From positions 1 through 64,000 of the forward strand of contig JAOQAI010000011.1 of the NCBI GenBank assembly GCA_025963645.1: a DNA stretch of 64,000 bases, read 5' to 3'. Made by a program: the position numbers and the translations under genes. Of the stretch, positions 32,848 to 42,543 are shown one piece after another; position 1 is the stretch's first letter; every line of letters begins with the position of its first letter. Under the pieces are notes generated by a model. The model did not search any database, was not told the DNA's origin, and saw only the letters and a list, made by a program, of their open reading frames with translations. The DNA is from Flaviaestuariibacter sp. Its GTDB lineage: Bacteria; Bacteroidota; Bacteroidia; Chitinophagales; Chitinophagaceae.

Positions 32848-34521
32848 TTATTCAGCAAACCAGATTTTCTTGGTATGGTAATCCCGGTCTGTTGCCCCTA
32901 TACGGCGTAATTCATTGATATTCCATACATACTCTGAGTTGAAGCGGGGTTGATAACGATATACAGGTTTCCCAGCATTATCCGGGAAAAGATCAATACC
33001 GGTTGGCAATGCAAAGCCCGCATACACCTGGGTGCTTTCGCCCGGCCAGGTATCCGTGTAATGGAAACGGCGCATATCAACCCAGGTTTCCAGGATGCCA
33101 TGTCCCCACATTGCAATATATTTCTGCAACATGATCTTTGACATCGTCAAGTCGCCAGATGTTCCTTCCACCTTTGCCAAATAAGCATCCCTGGTTGCAT
33201 CAGTGATTTGTCTTTCTGCCGGGATAGCTGCATTGAAAGTGGTCTTCAGCATATCAAAGTGCATACGAATACCTTCACCGTAAGATTGCCAGGCGGTTCC
33301 TTTTTCGCCCTTCCTGAATTCGGCTTCCGCCCGTAAAAATTTCATTTCTGCGGCCGTCATAATAGGGAAGGGTGCACTGCGGCGGAAAATGAAGCGAATG
33401 CTGTCCTCATTAGAAGGGGCGCCATTCTGTATCGTAGAAGAAACCTGCGATATGCCCCAGAAATTCTGAGGACGGTCGTTAGCATTCAAAGCATTCTGAC
33501 CCTTATTTGGCGCCAATCCCCTGAATGTATTGTTCGCATTCAAACGTAACATGTAAAAGGCTCTTGGGTCTTCTGAACCCGTAAACGATACAGCTGGGTT
33601 GAGTCCGTTCACCAGGTTTGCAATGTAGCCGCTTTGACGAATGGCTGTTGGGTTCGTCGTTGCAGAACCATTTAAGTTATTAGGTCGTGAAATGCTGAAA
33701 AAGTTATTGGTTGAAGGCACAACAGAAGCCTCAAATTTCACCATAGCATTTTCCGCATTGCTGGTCATCGCCAGTTTCGCGTAATGAATAACAGAATCAG
33801 CCTTGTACTCTGCTTTGTTGCTATACCGGTGATGAACCCGGGCTAATATACCATATACGAACTTCTTCCATTTGTTTACATCGCCCTGGTAGAAATAAGC
33901 ATCGCCTTTTGCCAGGTTTTGTGGGCTGGCATTGTCACCCGTGTTGTTCAGCAAGGCCAACGACTCGAAGCATAGACGTTTTACATGCTCGTAAACTTCT
34001 GGCTGCGTATCATAGCGGAAAGTGATAAGACTGGTATTGAAAGCGTCCTTTAAAATGACATCGCCATGGTAGTCTGTCAGGGTTAACCAGCTCCAGGCAA
34101 AAATGGCCTTTCCAACTCCGGCATAATCCCATTTCTTTTCTTCCATCGCCCATTCAATCATGCGATTGTTGTTCTGGCCAATATCATAATAATGCATACG
34201 CCAGATTGATTGCGCGATATCCGCAACACTGTTGATATATCCCATTTGATCAAAGGGACTCAACGTATTGGAATAATGCCAGTTCTGCACGTATTGCCCG
34301 ATGTAGCGGATATCACTCATCGTTCCGTGCCCACCGCTGATAGGCGGAGTGGTGGCATAGTTTGCCGCCATTACGGAGATGATCTGTGGCAATAATTGTT
34401 CGGTTGGCACCCGGACCAGCGTGTTCGGGTTTAAATAGACCTCGTCTATTTTTTTAGAGCATGAAAAGCTGGAGACAGCAATTATGCTAAGCATCGTGAA
34501 TTTTAAAATATAATTTTTCAT
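32848..34521 (-). CDS. SusD/RagB-family outer-membrane lipoprotein (SusD-like_2 type)
   Basis: A 557-residue lipoprotein with lipobox and Cys21 (AVSSFSC). The rest is mostly helical with TPR-like pairs, with TAAEMKFLRAEAEFRKG (about 382-398) as the conserved SusD segment and the ending LRRIGATDRDYHTKKIWFAE. The domain organisation is of the SusD-like_2 branch. SusD-like proteins cap the SusC pore and bind the imported ligand. It lies 17 bp downstream of the SusC gene. The ligand cannot be told from the sequence; no glycoside hydrolase, protease or sulfatase gene adjoins. Confidence 0.93.
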   Translation of the reverse strand: MKNYILKFTMLSIIAVSSFSCSKKIDEVYLNPNTLVRVPTEQLLPQIISVMAANYATTPPISGGHGTMSDIRYIGQYVQNWHYSNTLSPFDQMGYINSVADIAQSIWRMHYYDIGQNNNRMIEWAMEEKKWDYAGVGKAIFAWSWLTLTDYHGDVILKDAFNTSLITFRYDTQPEVYEHVKRLCFESLALLNNTGDNASPQNLAKGDAYFYQGDVNKWKKFVYGILARVHHRYSNKAEYKADSVIHYAKLAMTSNAENAMVKFEASVVPSTNNFFSISRPNNLNGSATTNPTAIRQSGYIANLVNGLNPAVSFTGSEDPRAFYMLRLNANNTFRGLAPNKGQNALNANDRPQNFWGISQVSSTIQNGAPSNEDSIRFIFRRSAPFPIMTAAEMKFLRAEAEFRKGEKGTAWQSYGEGIRMHFDMLKTTFNAAIPAERQITDATRDAYLAKVEGTSGDLTMSKIMLQKYIAMWGHGILETWVDMRRFHYTDTWPGESTQVYAGFALPTGIDLFPDNAGKPVYRYQPRFNSEYVWNINELRRIGATDRDYHTKKIWFAE

Positions 34522-34538
34522 TCTTCTTTTTTAAAAAA

Positions 34539-37500
34539 TTAAAAGGAAGCTTTAAGTCCAAAGTTTACACTTATCGGCGTTCCTACGTTTCCGAAATCAA
34601 ATCCAAACGCACCTACACCCCTGGTACCGGCTGTGTTACCATTAACGGCAGGGTCAGCACCGGTGTAGTTGGTCAACAAGATCAGGTCATTACCGGTAAT
34701 GAAAGCGCTTAATGTTTTAAATGATTTTAAAAACCGGAGGTTAGTGCGTGGGAAAGTGTAGTTCAATGTCACATCGCGCAACCGTGCCCAGTTGATGTCT
34801 TTTTCAATGAATTCCTCTTCAGGCATCGTTGTAAAATAGCCCTGGTTGTAATAAGGAATAACCGCGATCTCGTTTGGAATTGGCGCACCGCTGTTTTCAA
34901 AGCCGTCTCTCAGAACGCCTTTGATCACTCTTGGCGTCATGCGCTCACTGGTGCGTAGGCTTCTGCCAGCGCGGGTAAGGAACTGTTCGGTACCGTTAAA
35001 GATGTCGCCGCCTACTTTAAAATCCCACAACATGCTGAAGCGAAGATTCTTGTAACTGATGCTGTTCAAAGCGCCTAATGTGAAATCAGGATTGCGGTCT
35101 CCACGAACCTTAAAGTTCGCATCAACCAATGCCAGGCCGGTAGCCGGGTCAATTAATATGTCTCCTGCATTGTTTCTCTGGTAACCATAAGCGGTAATAG
35201 TAGTTGTCGGGTTGCCCATTGTCAGGCCACCTCTTGCATTACCATACAACCAGGTATCAGAAATATAGAATTCAGGAACGTTAGGAGGTAGTTGCAAAAC
35301 TTTGTTCCGCATGCGGTTAAAGTTCAAACGGGTAGACCATTTGAAATTATTTGTTTGAACTGGCACCGCTTCTAAAGCTATTTCAATACCCTTATTTTCA
35401 TTGGCCCCTACGTTCAGGGTGTTTAACACAAACCCGGTTCCATAGCTGGTTCTGAACAATTCAACGATCAGGTCCGAGTTCCGGGTGTTGTAATAAGTGG
35501 CGTCAAGGTTCAAACGGCTGTTGAAGAAACGAAGTTCCGTACCGACCTCATAGGTCTTCTGACGCTCCGGGCGAAGGAATGGGTTGGCGTTGGTGAAGCC
35601 ATAGTAAAACCCTCCGCCACTTTGAATGGCGGGGTTAAATGTTGGCTGGTTAGCATAAGGGGCACTTGTACGAGCAGTATTAGCCCTTGAACCCCTCAGC
35701 TTCGCATAGTTCAGTACTTTACTCTTTATGGAAGGAAAAAGATCGGTAAGCATTACGCTTATGCTTCCGGCAGGATAGTTATAATTTCTAAAGTCCTTAG
35801 GGAAAACAGAAGCCTCTTCAAACCGGTGTGAGTAGGTGAGGAAGATGGCATTTCTCCAGCTGATAGATGCTTCTCCAAAAAAAGCGGCGTTACGGTAAAA
35901 GCTTGAGTTGGGAATGTCTCTGCCTGCAATGGTAGCTCTTGAAAGCTTCAATCTGGTTGCGGGAGCTGAACGTGCCACATTGCTATCGGGGTAGCGTCCG
36001 ATCAGCTTTTCATATTCACCCTGGGTTATTACGCGGCCTCCGAGCCACATTTGCCCGATGGCACTTACCGAATCAATGATCTGTGTACCATTAATAGCAA
36101 ACATGTCTGTCTGACTCTCTTGCCACATATTGCCCACCATGAGGCGTCCTGAGAAATCTCCTATTTTATGACGAGCCGTGGCGGTGATGGTATGGTTATA
36201 GTTTTTGTAATCACGGTAGAAATTATCAATCAAGCCACCACTTTGCCTTGTCACATAGAAAGAAGCAGGATGATAACTTACACTTCCTTCTGTATGATAG
36301 GTATCATAGCCAAACCGTCCGCTCAGTGTCATCCATTTTGCCGGGTTGATATTGATTCCCATAGTACCGGTCATGCGATTGGTTTTGTCGGCTCCACCAT
36401 TGCGGTTTGCATGGAAGAATGGGTTATCAATTTCAGAGTTAGGGTTTGAGAGATATAGACCCTTTTTAAATCCATCTTCCGTTTGCCAATCCAAAATGTT
36501 GTTATCTGCCGGCCACTGCAACAGGTTAAGCATATAGCCTGAAACGCCTCTTAAAGGTCTTCTTGTGTTTGTGTGAACATAAGTAAAAGAAGGAGCGATG
36601 TCAATGTATTTACCAATTTTAGTGGTATTGGTGATACGGGCTGTGTAGCGGTTATAGATATTGTTCGGAACCGTACCTTCCTGGTTGAAATAAGAGCCTG
36701 AGAAACGGAAGGTGTAATTCTTCTTTCCGTATTCGGCACCCAGGTTATGCGTTTGCGAAAAACCGGTCTTGAAGAACTTGTCGAAACTGTTATCGAAGGT
36801 CTGTGCGTTCGCTCCATAGGCAGGACCGAAATAGCTGAACACATTTTGGGCAACACCGTTTGCGCCACCATCGTATAAGGTCTGAAACTTAGGATAACGG
36901 GTTTGCTTTGAAAGGCGGAAAGCATTATCGTAAGTGATACCCACCCGGCCGGAATTGTTGCCTTTTTTCGTGGTGATCACAATGGCGCCGCCAGCAGCCT
37001 GGCTACCGTAAAGCGCTGTTGCTTCCGGACCTTTCAGTACAGTGATCGTTTCAATATCATTTGGGTTGATATCCGAAATACGGCTGCTGTAATCATTATT
37101 ACGGTTCTCGCGGGCAGAAGCCAAGCCTAAGCCGGTACCTGGGCCACCACCGCCATGGTTCTCACTCATGGTCTGGTTATCCATCACGATTCCGTCCATT
37201 ATGAACAGGGGTCCGTTATCAAGCGACATGGAATTGAAACCTCTTAAAACGATCTGTGTTGAAGAGCCGGCCACACCACTCGAAGGAGTGATGGTCAAAC
37301 CGGCGATGCGCCCTTGTAAGGCGTCAACAAAGTTTTCGCGTTGCGTTTCCTGGATTTCGGAACCGCTTACTTTTTGAACCGAATAGCCGAGTTCTTTCGG
37401 GTTGCGCTTAATGTCCATCGCCACCGTCACGGTTTCAAGTGTATTGTCAGTTCTTTTCATGCGCAGGTCCATGGTAGAACCCGAGCCTACTGCTGACTCA

Positions 37501-37742
37501 CTGAAATCAAACCCTACATAGCTAAACTGCAGCACATTGCCAGTTTGCACGGAAATGGTATAATTACCTGACGCATCGGTTTGCACACTGCGATTCGTGC
37601 CTTTTACTCTTACGGTCACTCCGGCCAGGGGAGCGCCATCATCGGACAAGATTCTGCCGGAAACAGGCCTGTTTTGCGCTATTGCAGCCAACGCAAAAAG
37701 CAGGAACAGGGAGCTGGTGAGCAGTCGTTTTAAAACATTCAT
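34539..37742 (-). CDS. SusC/RagA-family TonB-linked outer-membrane receptor
   Basis: A 1067-residue TonB-dependent transporter. A signal peptide (1-22) is followed by a carboxypeptidase-regulatory-like domain (about 26-105, GRILSDDGAPLAGVTVRVKG), a plug domain (about 118-235, ALQGRIAGLTI, LRGFNSM, EATALYGSQAAGGAIVITTK) and a long beta-barrel ending in SVNFGLKASF with terminal Phe. No N-terminal STN signalling domain is present, so control by a FecR/sigma pair is not expected. It heads the susC-susD-DUF4397 unit, 63 bp downstream of a DeoR-type regulator gene on the same strand. Confidence 0.95.
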   Translation of the reverse strand: MNVLKRLLTSSLFLLFALAAIAQNRPVSGRILSDDGAPLAGVTVRVKGTNRSVQTDASGNYTISVQTGNVLQFSYVGFDFSESAVGSGSTMDLRMKRTDNTLETVTVAMDIKRNPKELGYSVQKVSGSEIQETQRENFVDALQGRIAGLTITPSSGVAGSSTQIVLRGFNSMSLDNGPLFIMDGIVMDNQTMSENHGGGGPGTGLGLASARENRNNDYSSRISDINPNDIETITVLKGPEATALYGSQAAGGAIVITTKKGNNSGRVGITYDNAFRLSKQTRYPKFQTLYDGGANGVAQNVFSYFGPAYGANAQTFDNSFDKFFKTGFSQTHNLGAEYGKKNYTFRFSGSYFNQEGTVPNNIYNRYTARITNTTKIGKYIDIAPSFTYVHTNTRRPLRGVSGYMLNLLQWPADNNILDWQTEDGFKKGLYLSNPNSEIDNPFFHANRNGGADKTNRMTGTMGININPAKWMTLSGRFGYDTYHTEGSVSYHPASFYVTRQSGGLIDNFYRDYKNYNHTITATARHKIGDFSGRLMVGNMWQESQTDMFAINGTQIIDSVSAIGQMWLGGRVITQGEYEKLIGRYPDSNVARSAPATRLKLSRATIAGRDIPNSSFYRNAAFFGEASISWRNAIFLTYSHRFEEASVFPKDFRNYNYPAGSISVMLTDLFPSIKSKVLNYAKLRGSRANTARTSAPYANQPTFNPAIQSGGGFYYGFTNANPFLRPERQKTYEVGTELRFFNSRLNLDATYYNTRNSDLIVELFRTSYGTGFVLNTLNVGANENKGIEIALEAVPVQTNNFKWSTRLNFNRMRNKVLQLPPNVPEFYISDTWLYGNARGGLTMGNPTTTITAYGYQRNNAGDILIDPATGLALVDANFKVRGDRNPDFTLGALNSISYKNLRFSMLWDFKVGGDIFNGTEQFLTRAGRSLRTSERMTPRVIKGVLRDGFENSGAPIPNEIAVIPYYNQGYFTTMPEEEFIEKDINWARLRDVTLNYTFPRTNLRFLKSFKTLSAFITGNDLILLTNYTGADPAVNGNTAGTRGVGAFGFDFGNVGTPISVNFGLKASF

Positions 37743-37805
37743 AAAACAGCAATTTAAATTGAACTAAAAATTAAAAATAAGCGGTTTTGGATAGGATAGT
37801 GGACT

Positions 37806-38555
37806 TTATAATATTCTAACCCCTGCATCGGCATAAGGCTTCAGCAGCGGGTGGTCGGCCGGCAATTCGGTGATCAGCAGGTCAACCGCTTTCAGCGAAC
37901 ATACTTGTATGGGCTGAAGACTGTTGATCTTTTCAGAAATGGTTAAACAAACAGTCATTTTAGAAGAATCTATCATCGCTCTTTTCATCTGCACCACATC
38001 CCAATCGTTATCGGATACGCCGTTGTGTAAGTCTATTGCGTTGATACCTAAAAAACAAAGGTCACTGGTAAATTGCCGCACCTTCATAATGCCATCCGGA
38101 CCAATGGACATTTTTGAAGCTTTCGAAACCTTGTCGCCAATAGAGATCACTTCAATATTGGGATGCTTTGCATATTCCATTAGCGCAGTGAGGCTTCCGG
38201 AAATAAACGTCGCATTCAACTCTACGGGTAACGCTTTTGCCAACTCGCTGATGGTAGTGCCACCACCGGTTATTACAAACATGCCGTCTTTAATGAGGCT
38301 AACGGCTTTTTGCGCAATGATCTGCTTTTTCGCATGGGAATAAATGGCTTCCGGCAGCAAATTGCCCTTGTGAAAGGAATTTGACAAAGCCCCGCCATGC
38401 ACTTTAATAATGCTGCCTTTATCAGCCAACTCCTGCAAATCGCGACGAATGGTGTCATTAGAGACATTGATGTGCTGGCATAAATCCACGGCCAAGATCT
38501 TATTATGAAGATTGACCTGGTGAAGAATATAAGCCTGACGTTCCTGTTTAAGCAT
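37806..38555 (-). CDS. DeoR/GlpR-family transcriptional regulator
   Basis: A 249-residue regulator. The N-terminal helix-turn-helix domain (residues about 1-58) has ILAVDLCQHINVSNDTIRRDLQELADKG, the classical DeoR signature. The C-terminal DeoRC effector domain has DGMFVITGGGTTISELAKAL (about 95-114) and ends with ADHPLLKPYADAGVRIL. DeoR regulators respond to sugar phosphates. An upstream TTG at 38576 would add 7 residues; the ATG at 38555 is preferred. The position directly upstream of susC on the same strand suggests control of the SusC/SusD unit and a phosphorylated sugar as signal, an inference from context. Confidence 0.88.
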   Translation of the reverse strand: MLKQERQAYILHQVNLHNKILAVDLCQHINVSNDTIRRDLQELADKGSIIKVHGGALSNSFHKGNLLPEAIYSHAKKQIIAQKAVSLIKDGMFVITGGGTTISELAKALPVELNATFISGSLTALMEYAKHPNIEVISIGDKVSKASKMSIGPDGIMKVRQFTSDLCFLGINAIDLHNGVSDNDWDVVQMKRAMIDSSKMTVCLTISEKINSLQPIQVCSLKAVDLLITELPADHPLLKPYADAGVRIL

Positions 38556-38702
38556 CGTTAGTTTATCCGCAATCAAAATAAGTTAAAAAAACGCAAATTC
38601 AGGCAATGATTCTTTAAAATGTGCAAAAAACTGCAAGTGTAGTGGAAAAGTACGGTTTTGTGAACTGCTAACCTTTGACAAAACCCTTTGAAGAAACGCT
38701 GC

Positions 38703-40298
38703 TTAGTCGAGCAATTCGTACTTGGATTTCGGGCGGCGCTTGTCAAGCCATTGAAACCCTTTCAGCAAGACATCACTTGGGCTTTTTTGAGAGATTGGCC
38801 ATAAGGTGCCTTTTACGGAGCGGCGGAAAACCACCCGTTGCAAATCGCCATTGGTGAAAAAGACATCCATGGCATCGCTGGTCGTTTGGTTAATACCGGT
38901 AAAAGCGCTGTCGTCATCCTGCATAAAATAAACGGTCTCCGCAAAGCCTTTCGCCTCCAGCGAATCAATGACCCCATCTTTAAAGTATCCATTCATTCGG
39001 GTGGAGCGGACCTGGTTAAAAATATTCTCCTGCACCTGGTTTATTACAAAGCTGTTTTCAAAAACCCGGAAACGATCCGCTTTTTTATTCTTTGTAAATA
39101 AATAGATGGTATCGCCGGTTACCTGGTTTTTACCATTCCAGACGATGGGGTTCTGGTAGAGCCGGAAAGTTGAATCTTTAAAAGAATAAAACATACTATC
39201 GCTTACCGCTTGCAGGGAATCGGAAAAGATGCGGACATTCCGGAAGGCTTCAAAATAACGGTTGGTGCTATCCGGTTTAGCCGCTTTTGCCGTGCTGTTT
39301 TTAATGGTTTTAGGTTTGGCCTTTTGCGAAGTATCAACTGTTTTCACCAGGTCAGTCAGGCGGGCGCTAAAAAGCGTATCGGCAGAAACAAAGATGGAAT
39401 CCCGTTCCTGCTTGATGATCATTACCGGCTTTCGGGTGGCCAGGTAGGCCTCCGTTCTCTTATTGGCAAAAATGCGGTTGCCTAAGATTATCACCCCCTG
39501 GCAACTGTCAATCAATATAGCATTGCCTTCAATCTGCGAAATGCCGGTAACATCATCGCTGATGATATTATCTCCCGTTACCCGCAGGCATTTGTCCTCG
39601 ATAGTGGTTCGTTGGGTGAAATTGGCGCTGCCGCCTTTTTGGAAGGTTCCTTCTTTCGTACGAATGACCCTGCCGGAACTGTCCCGGATATAGGTATCGG
39701 TTATAAACCGGGCTTGCTGGGTTTCGGTGTTATAAAACATCGAATCCGTTTTCAGGTAATAGCCGGGGTCTCTTAATACCACATCCTGCTTAAAGAAAAT
39801 ATCGCGGGTATCGGAATAGTAAACGCCCTGCCTGCTGGTTAAAACAGACTTCTTACTTACCAAGCGGCCGCCATTATTATAGATAGCAATTTTAGTGTTG
39901 ACATCGTATTCGAGTTCGGGAGTGGTGAGTACGCCTTGCCCATCGGTAAGCCGCACTCCCTTTTGCAGGTAAGCATAACGGCGGTCTAATAAATAGCGTA
40001 AATAGCCGGAGCGGATCTGCGTGGTGTCGTCTATAATACGAACATTGCCAAAAGCTTCCGCAACTTTGGTTGTGGTGTTCACAATAAGGCTATCACAATA
40101 AAAGAAGGTAGTGCCCTGGCGCATAGCAACATTACCAACCCACGTTTGTAATTTGGTTCCGTCCGGCAAGTTTTGTGACCTCTGTATTTTCGTGCCCGGG
40201 AGAATCTCCACCGTTTTCATAGTATCACTGCCTGCCTGTCCTTTAGACACGTAGCCGCAAAACAAAAAACAAAGGAGAAAGAATTGCCTGATCTTCAT
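38703..40298 (-). CDS. OstA-like (LptA/OstA_2-type) periplasmic protein
   Basis: A 531-residue secreted protein with a signal peptide (1-20, CFLFCGYVSKG) and repeated OstA/LptA beta-jellyroll units from about residue 30 onward (VGNVAMRQGTTFFYCDSLIVNTTTKVAEAFGNVRI, YDVNTKIAIYNNGGRLVS, GNAILIDSCQGVIILGNR). Repeats of this kind carry lipopolysaccharide across the periplasm. Here several units occur in one chain, longer than the single-domain E. coli LptA. Its start overlaps the MlaD stop by one base (TAATG), so translation is coupled. With LptD nearby, it likely belongs to the LPS export bridge. Confidence 0.85.
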   Translation of the reverse strand: MKIRQFFLLCFLFCGYVSKGQAGSDTMKTVEILPGTKIQRSQNLPDGTKLQTWVGNVAMRQGTTFFYCDSLIVNTTTKVAEAFGNVRIIDDTTQIRSGYLRYLLDRRYAYLQKGVRLTDGQGVLTTPELEYDVNTKIAIYNNGGRLVSKKSVLTSRQGVYYSDTRDIFFKQDVVLRDPGYYLKTDSMFYNTETQQARFITDTYIRDSSGRVIRTKEGTFQKGGSANFTQRTTIEDKCLRVTGDNIISDDVTGISQIEGNAILIDSCQGVIILGNRIFANKRTEAYLATRKPVMIIKQERDSIFVSADTLFSARLTDLVKTVDTSQKAKPKTIKNSTAKAAKPDSTNRYFEAFRNVRIFSDSLQAVSDSMFYSFKDSTFRLYQNPIVWNGKNQVTGDTIYLFTKNKKADRFRVFENSFVINQVQENIFNQVRSTRMNGYFKDGVIDSLEAKGFAETVYFMQDDDSAFTGINQTTSDAMDVFFTNGDLQRVVFRRSVKGTLWPISQKSPSDVLLKGFQWLDKRRPKSKYELLD

Positions 40299-41311
40299 TA
40301 ACGGGGAGCCAACGGGATCGTATCCTTGACTGTGGGCGAAGTTAGCGGGTCGGATTTCGTTTTGCCACCAAACACCGAAATATTAACGTAGCGTTTTGGA
40401 TGCACCCGTACATCATCGAGGAGTATTTCCAAACTCAATGCAGCCTTGTTCAATTGGTCGTACAACTTACGATCGTTCACTAAGGCTCCCAAGGTTCCGT
40501 TAGGACTATTGATCTTATCAATGCTGCCTCTTAACCCCGTAGCGGCGCCTTTCATTTCGTTGATGGTTCCTTCGAGAGAAGCCATGGTCTCCTGTATTCT
40601 TGCGTTTGCGAGGCTTGTTGTTACGGTCTCTACATTGCGTATGGAACGGTTGATGGTTTCATTGTTCCTTGCCAGGTTACCGGTCACCGCGTTCATATTG
40701 TTAAGCGTTTGGGCCAAGGCGCCGGTCTCTGCATTTAAAAGCTTTTGCAGGTTGGCCGCAGAGATGGTCATGCGGGCGATAAGCAGCTGCAGGTTGCTAT
40801 TCGTATTCGGATCAAAAATCGAGTTGATATTTCCAATAGCCAGTTTTAAAGAATCCAGCGTCGCGTTGACACGCGTCATAGTAGGAGCGATCTGCTCTTT
40901 CAGATCACCTAATAGCCCGCTGCTTAGATCCGTCGAGATCGTGTCCCCGGACTTAAGGTAGATATTGTCGGTTCCTTTTTTTATAGAGATATAAGAAGCT
41001 CCCAATGGGGAACCATCAATAAACGCAACGGAATTGCGTGGGATGGCCACATCCTGTGTCAGGTGAATTTCCACTACAATGCTGCTGACCTCTTTATCGC
41101 TGGCGGCGTAGCTATAAACGGTACCGATTGGAAAGCCGCTGATCTTAACCGCGTTCGATTTTTCTAAAGCCCCGAGGTTTTGAAATTTCGCATAAATGAC
41201 CGGCGATTTATTAAAAAGCGTTTTCCCCTTTAAAAAATTGAATCCCAAGACGAGAACGATAATAGCAATTATAGCGAGTAAACCTACTTTAGCTTCATTG
41301 GAGATCTTCAT
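40298..41311 (-). CDS. MlaD/MCE-family lipid transport protein
   Basis: A 337-residue protein with a single N-terminal membrane anchor (about 8-27, VGLLAIIAIIVLVLGFNFL), one MCE domain (about 36-115, with NAVKISGFPIGTVYSY and PLGASYISIKKG) and a long helical C-terminal segment with heptad patterns (NAVTGNLARNNETINRSI). It is the substrate-binding component of Mla-type phospholipid transport at the inner membrane. No MlaE/MlaF permease genes are in the window. It is sandwiched between the amidase and the OstA-like gene on the same strand. Confidence 0.9.
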   Translation of the reverse strand: MKISNEAKVGLLAIIAIIVLVLGFNFLKGKTLFNKSPVIYAKFQNLGALEKSNAVKISGFPIGTVYSYAASDKEVSSIVVEIHLTQDVAIPRNSVAFIDGSPLGASYISIKKGTDNIYLKSGDTISTDLSSGLLGDLKEQIAPTMTRVNATLDSLKLAIGNINSIFDPNTNSNLQLLIARMTISAANLQKLLNAETGALAQTLNNMNAVTGNLARNNETINRSIRNVETVTTSLANARIQETMASLEGTINEMKGAATGLRGSIDKINSPNGTLGALVNDRKLYDQLNKAALSLEILLDDVRVHPKRYVNISVFGGKTKSDPLTSPTVKDTIPLAPR

Positions 41312-41394
41312 GCATTTATGTTTTCTGTGGCTGGCGTATCAGTATTCCGGGTCAAAATAACAATAATTTTCCCTACGCCTTACAAATCGGCTTT

Positions 41395-41411
41395 TACACA
41401 CGCTTTGTGTA
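41395..41411. repeat. Short inverted repeat between amidase and mlaD
   Basis: TACACA (41395-41400) and TGTGTA (41406-41411) are separated by 5 bases, in the 132-bp gap downstream of the amidase gene. It may be a weak hairpin or operator; low information content. Confidence 0.25.
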
Positions 41412-41443
41412 TAAAAAAGTGTACCACAGTAATTACATGATTT

Positions 41444-42466
41444 TTACTTCTTTGCCTGCGCTTTCTCGCGGTTATCAATGGCTTGCAGGAATGAGGCAGA
41501 CATCTTGCCGGTGCTGTTATTAGGCAATGAATTATTATTGGATGAAGTAGGTCCGGCCTGTTGCTCCACCCATTTGATATAGCTGCCGATGGCGCCGCTG
41601 ATAGCGCCTGCCATTTGTGTTTGCCCGGATTCGCTGTTTAAATAATCTTCTTCTTCCTGGTTGGTAATAAAGCCGGTCTCTATGAGTACGCTTGGCATGG
41701 CCGTCGCCTGCAACACCCAAATTCCTTTTTGGCGCTGGTATGATCCCTGGCTGAAGCGTCCGGCCTTTGAGAACTCATCGGTTAGAAAATCGGCTAGCTT
41801 AGAGCTTCTTTTAAAGAACTGCTTTGTCTTAACCAAGGAAAGGGCAATGAATTCCGGTGAGTTCACATCCATATCACCATACTTCTCCTTGTAGTTCTCT
41901 TCGGAAAACATCGGTGCATTCTCGCGGATCGCGGTTTCCTTATCATCAGACTTGTGCGCTCCCCAGATATACGTTTGCGTTCCTTTGGCTTTGCTGGCTA
42001 TGGAATAGTAACGGTATTGAGCCACCTTACGGGTCTGCTTCTTTCTTTTCTTTCCTTTCCCGGTGTAATAGGTTTCGGTTTTATAACCTGTCAATTCACG
42101 GCCTTGTTTAGGCGACATGGCGTTCACGTGAATGGATATAAACAGGTCGCCTTTGTTTTGATTGGCAATGTCGGCTCTTTCGCGCAAGTCAACTTTGTAT
42201 TTTGTAGGGCGGGTTTCTATGATACGAACATTCGGATATTGAACGGCAATTTGAGCGATCAGTTTTTTGGAGATGCCAAAGCAAATATCATCCTCGTGTG
42301 AATAGGTTCCTTTAGCGCCATCATAACCTCCACTTGGAGAAATGCCGTGCCCTGCATCAATGATAATGGTTCTAACTGCTGGCTGTTTTTTTTCTTCTAT
42401 CCTAAAAGAAAACAGTAAAGACATGAAGAAAGCCGAGCTAAGCAGGAATATGGATTTTTTAAGCAT
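41444..42466 (-). CDS. N-acetylmuramoyl-L-alanine amidase
   Basis: A 340-residue Amidase_3-family zinc enzyme that cleaves peptidoglycan between MurNAc and L-alanine. The hydrophobic N-terminus (3-21) acts as signal or anchor. Zinc ligands are His40 (DAGHG), Glu58 (SHEDD) and His113 (SIHVNA), with catalytic Glu263 (LIETGFITN). A basic loop with KGKKRKKQTRK (about 137-147) is inserted in the domain. The C-terminal 50 residues are low-complexity (SSNNNSLPNN). It is divergent from lptD with a 77-bp shared region, and followed by mlaD and the OstA-like gene. Confidence 0.93.
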   Translation of the reverse strand: MLKKSIFLLSSAFFMSLLFSFRIEEKKQPAVRTIIIDAGHGISPSGGYDGAKGTYSHEDDICFGISKKLIAQIAVQYPNVRIIETRPTKYKVDLRERADIANQNKGDLFISIHVNAMSPKQGRELTGYKTETYYTGKGKKRKKQTRKVAQYRYYSIASKAKGTQTYIWGAHKSDDKETAIRENAPMFSEENYKEKYGDMDVNSPEFIALSLVKTKQFFKRSSKLADFLTDEFSKAGRFSQGSYQRQKGIWVLQATAMPSVLIETGFITNQEEEDYLNSESGQTQMAGAISGAIGSYIKWVEQQAGPTSSNNNSLPNNSTGKMSASFLQAIDNREKAQAKK

Positions 42467-42525
42467 ACTAGTCTTTTATAAAACGGTTAACTGAATCTTC
42501 ACAAATTGTTTAGTACCCAAAGGGC

Positions 42526-42533
42526 TATTTTTG
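42526..42533 (+). promoter_or_regulatory. Candidate -7 box upstream of lptD
   Basis: TATTTTTG matches TAnnTTTG, with a TTG 17 bases upstream (42506-42508). It ends 10 bases before the lptD ATG, so the leader would be very short. Spacing is a little shorter than usual; tentative. Confidence 0.3.
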
Positions 42534-42543
42534 TTCACACCGT

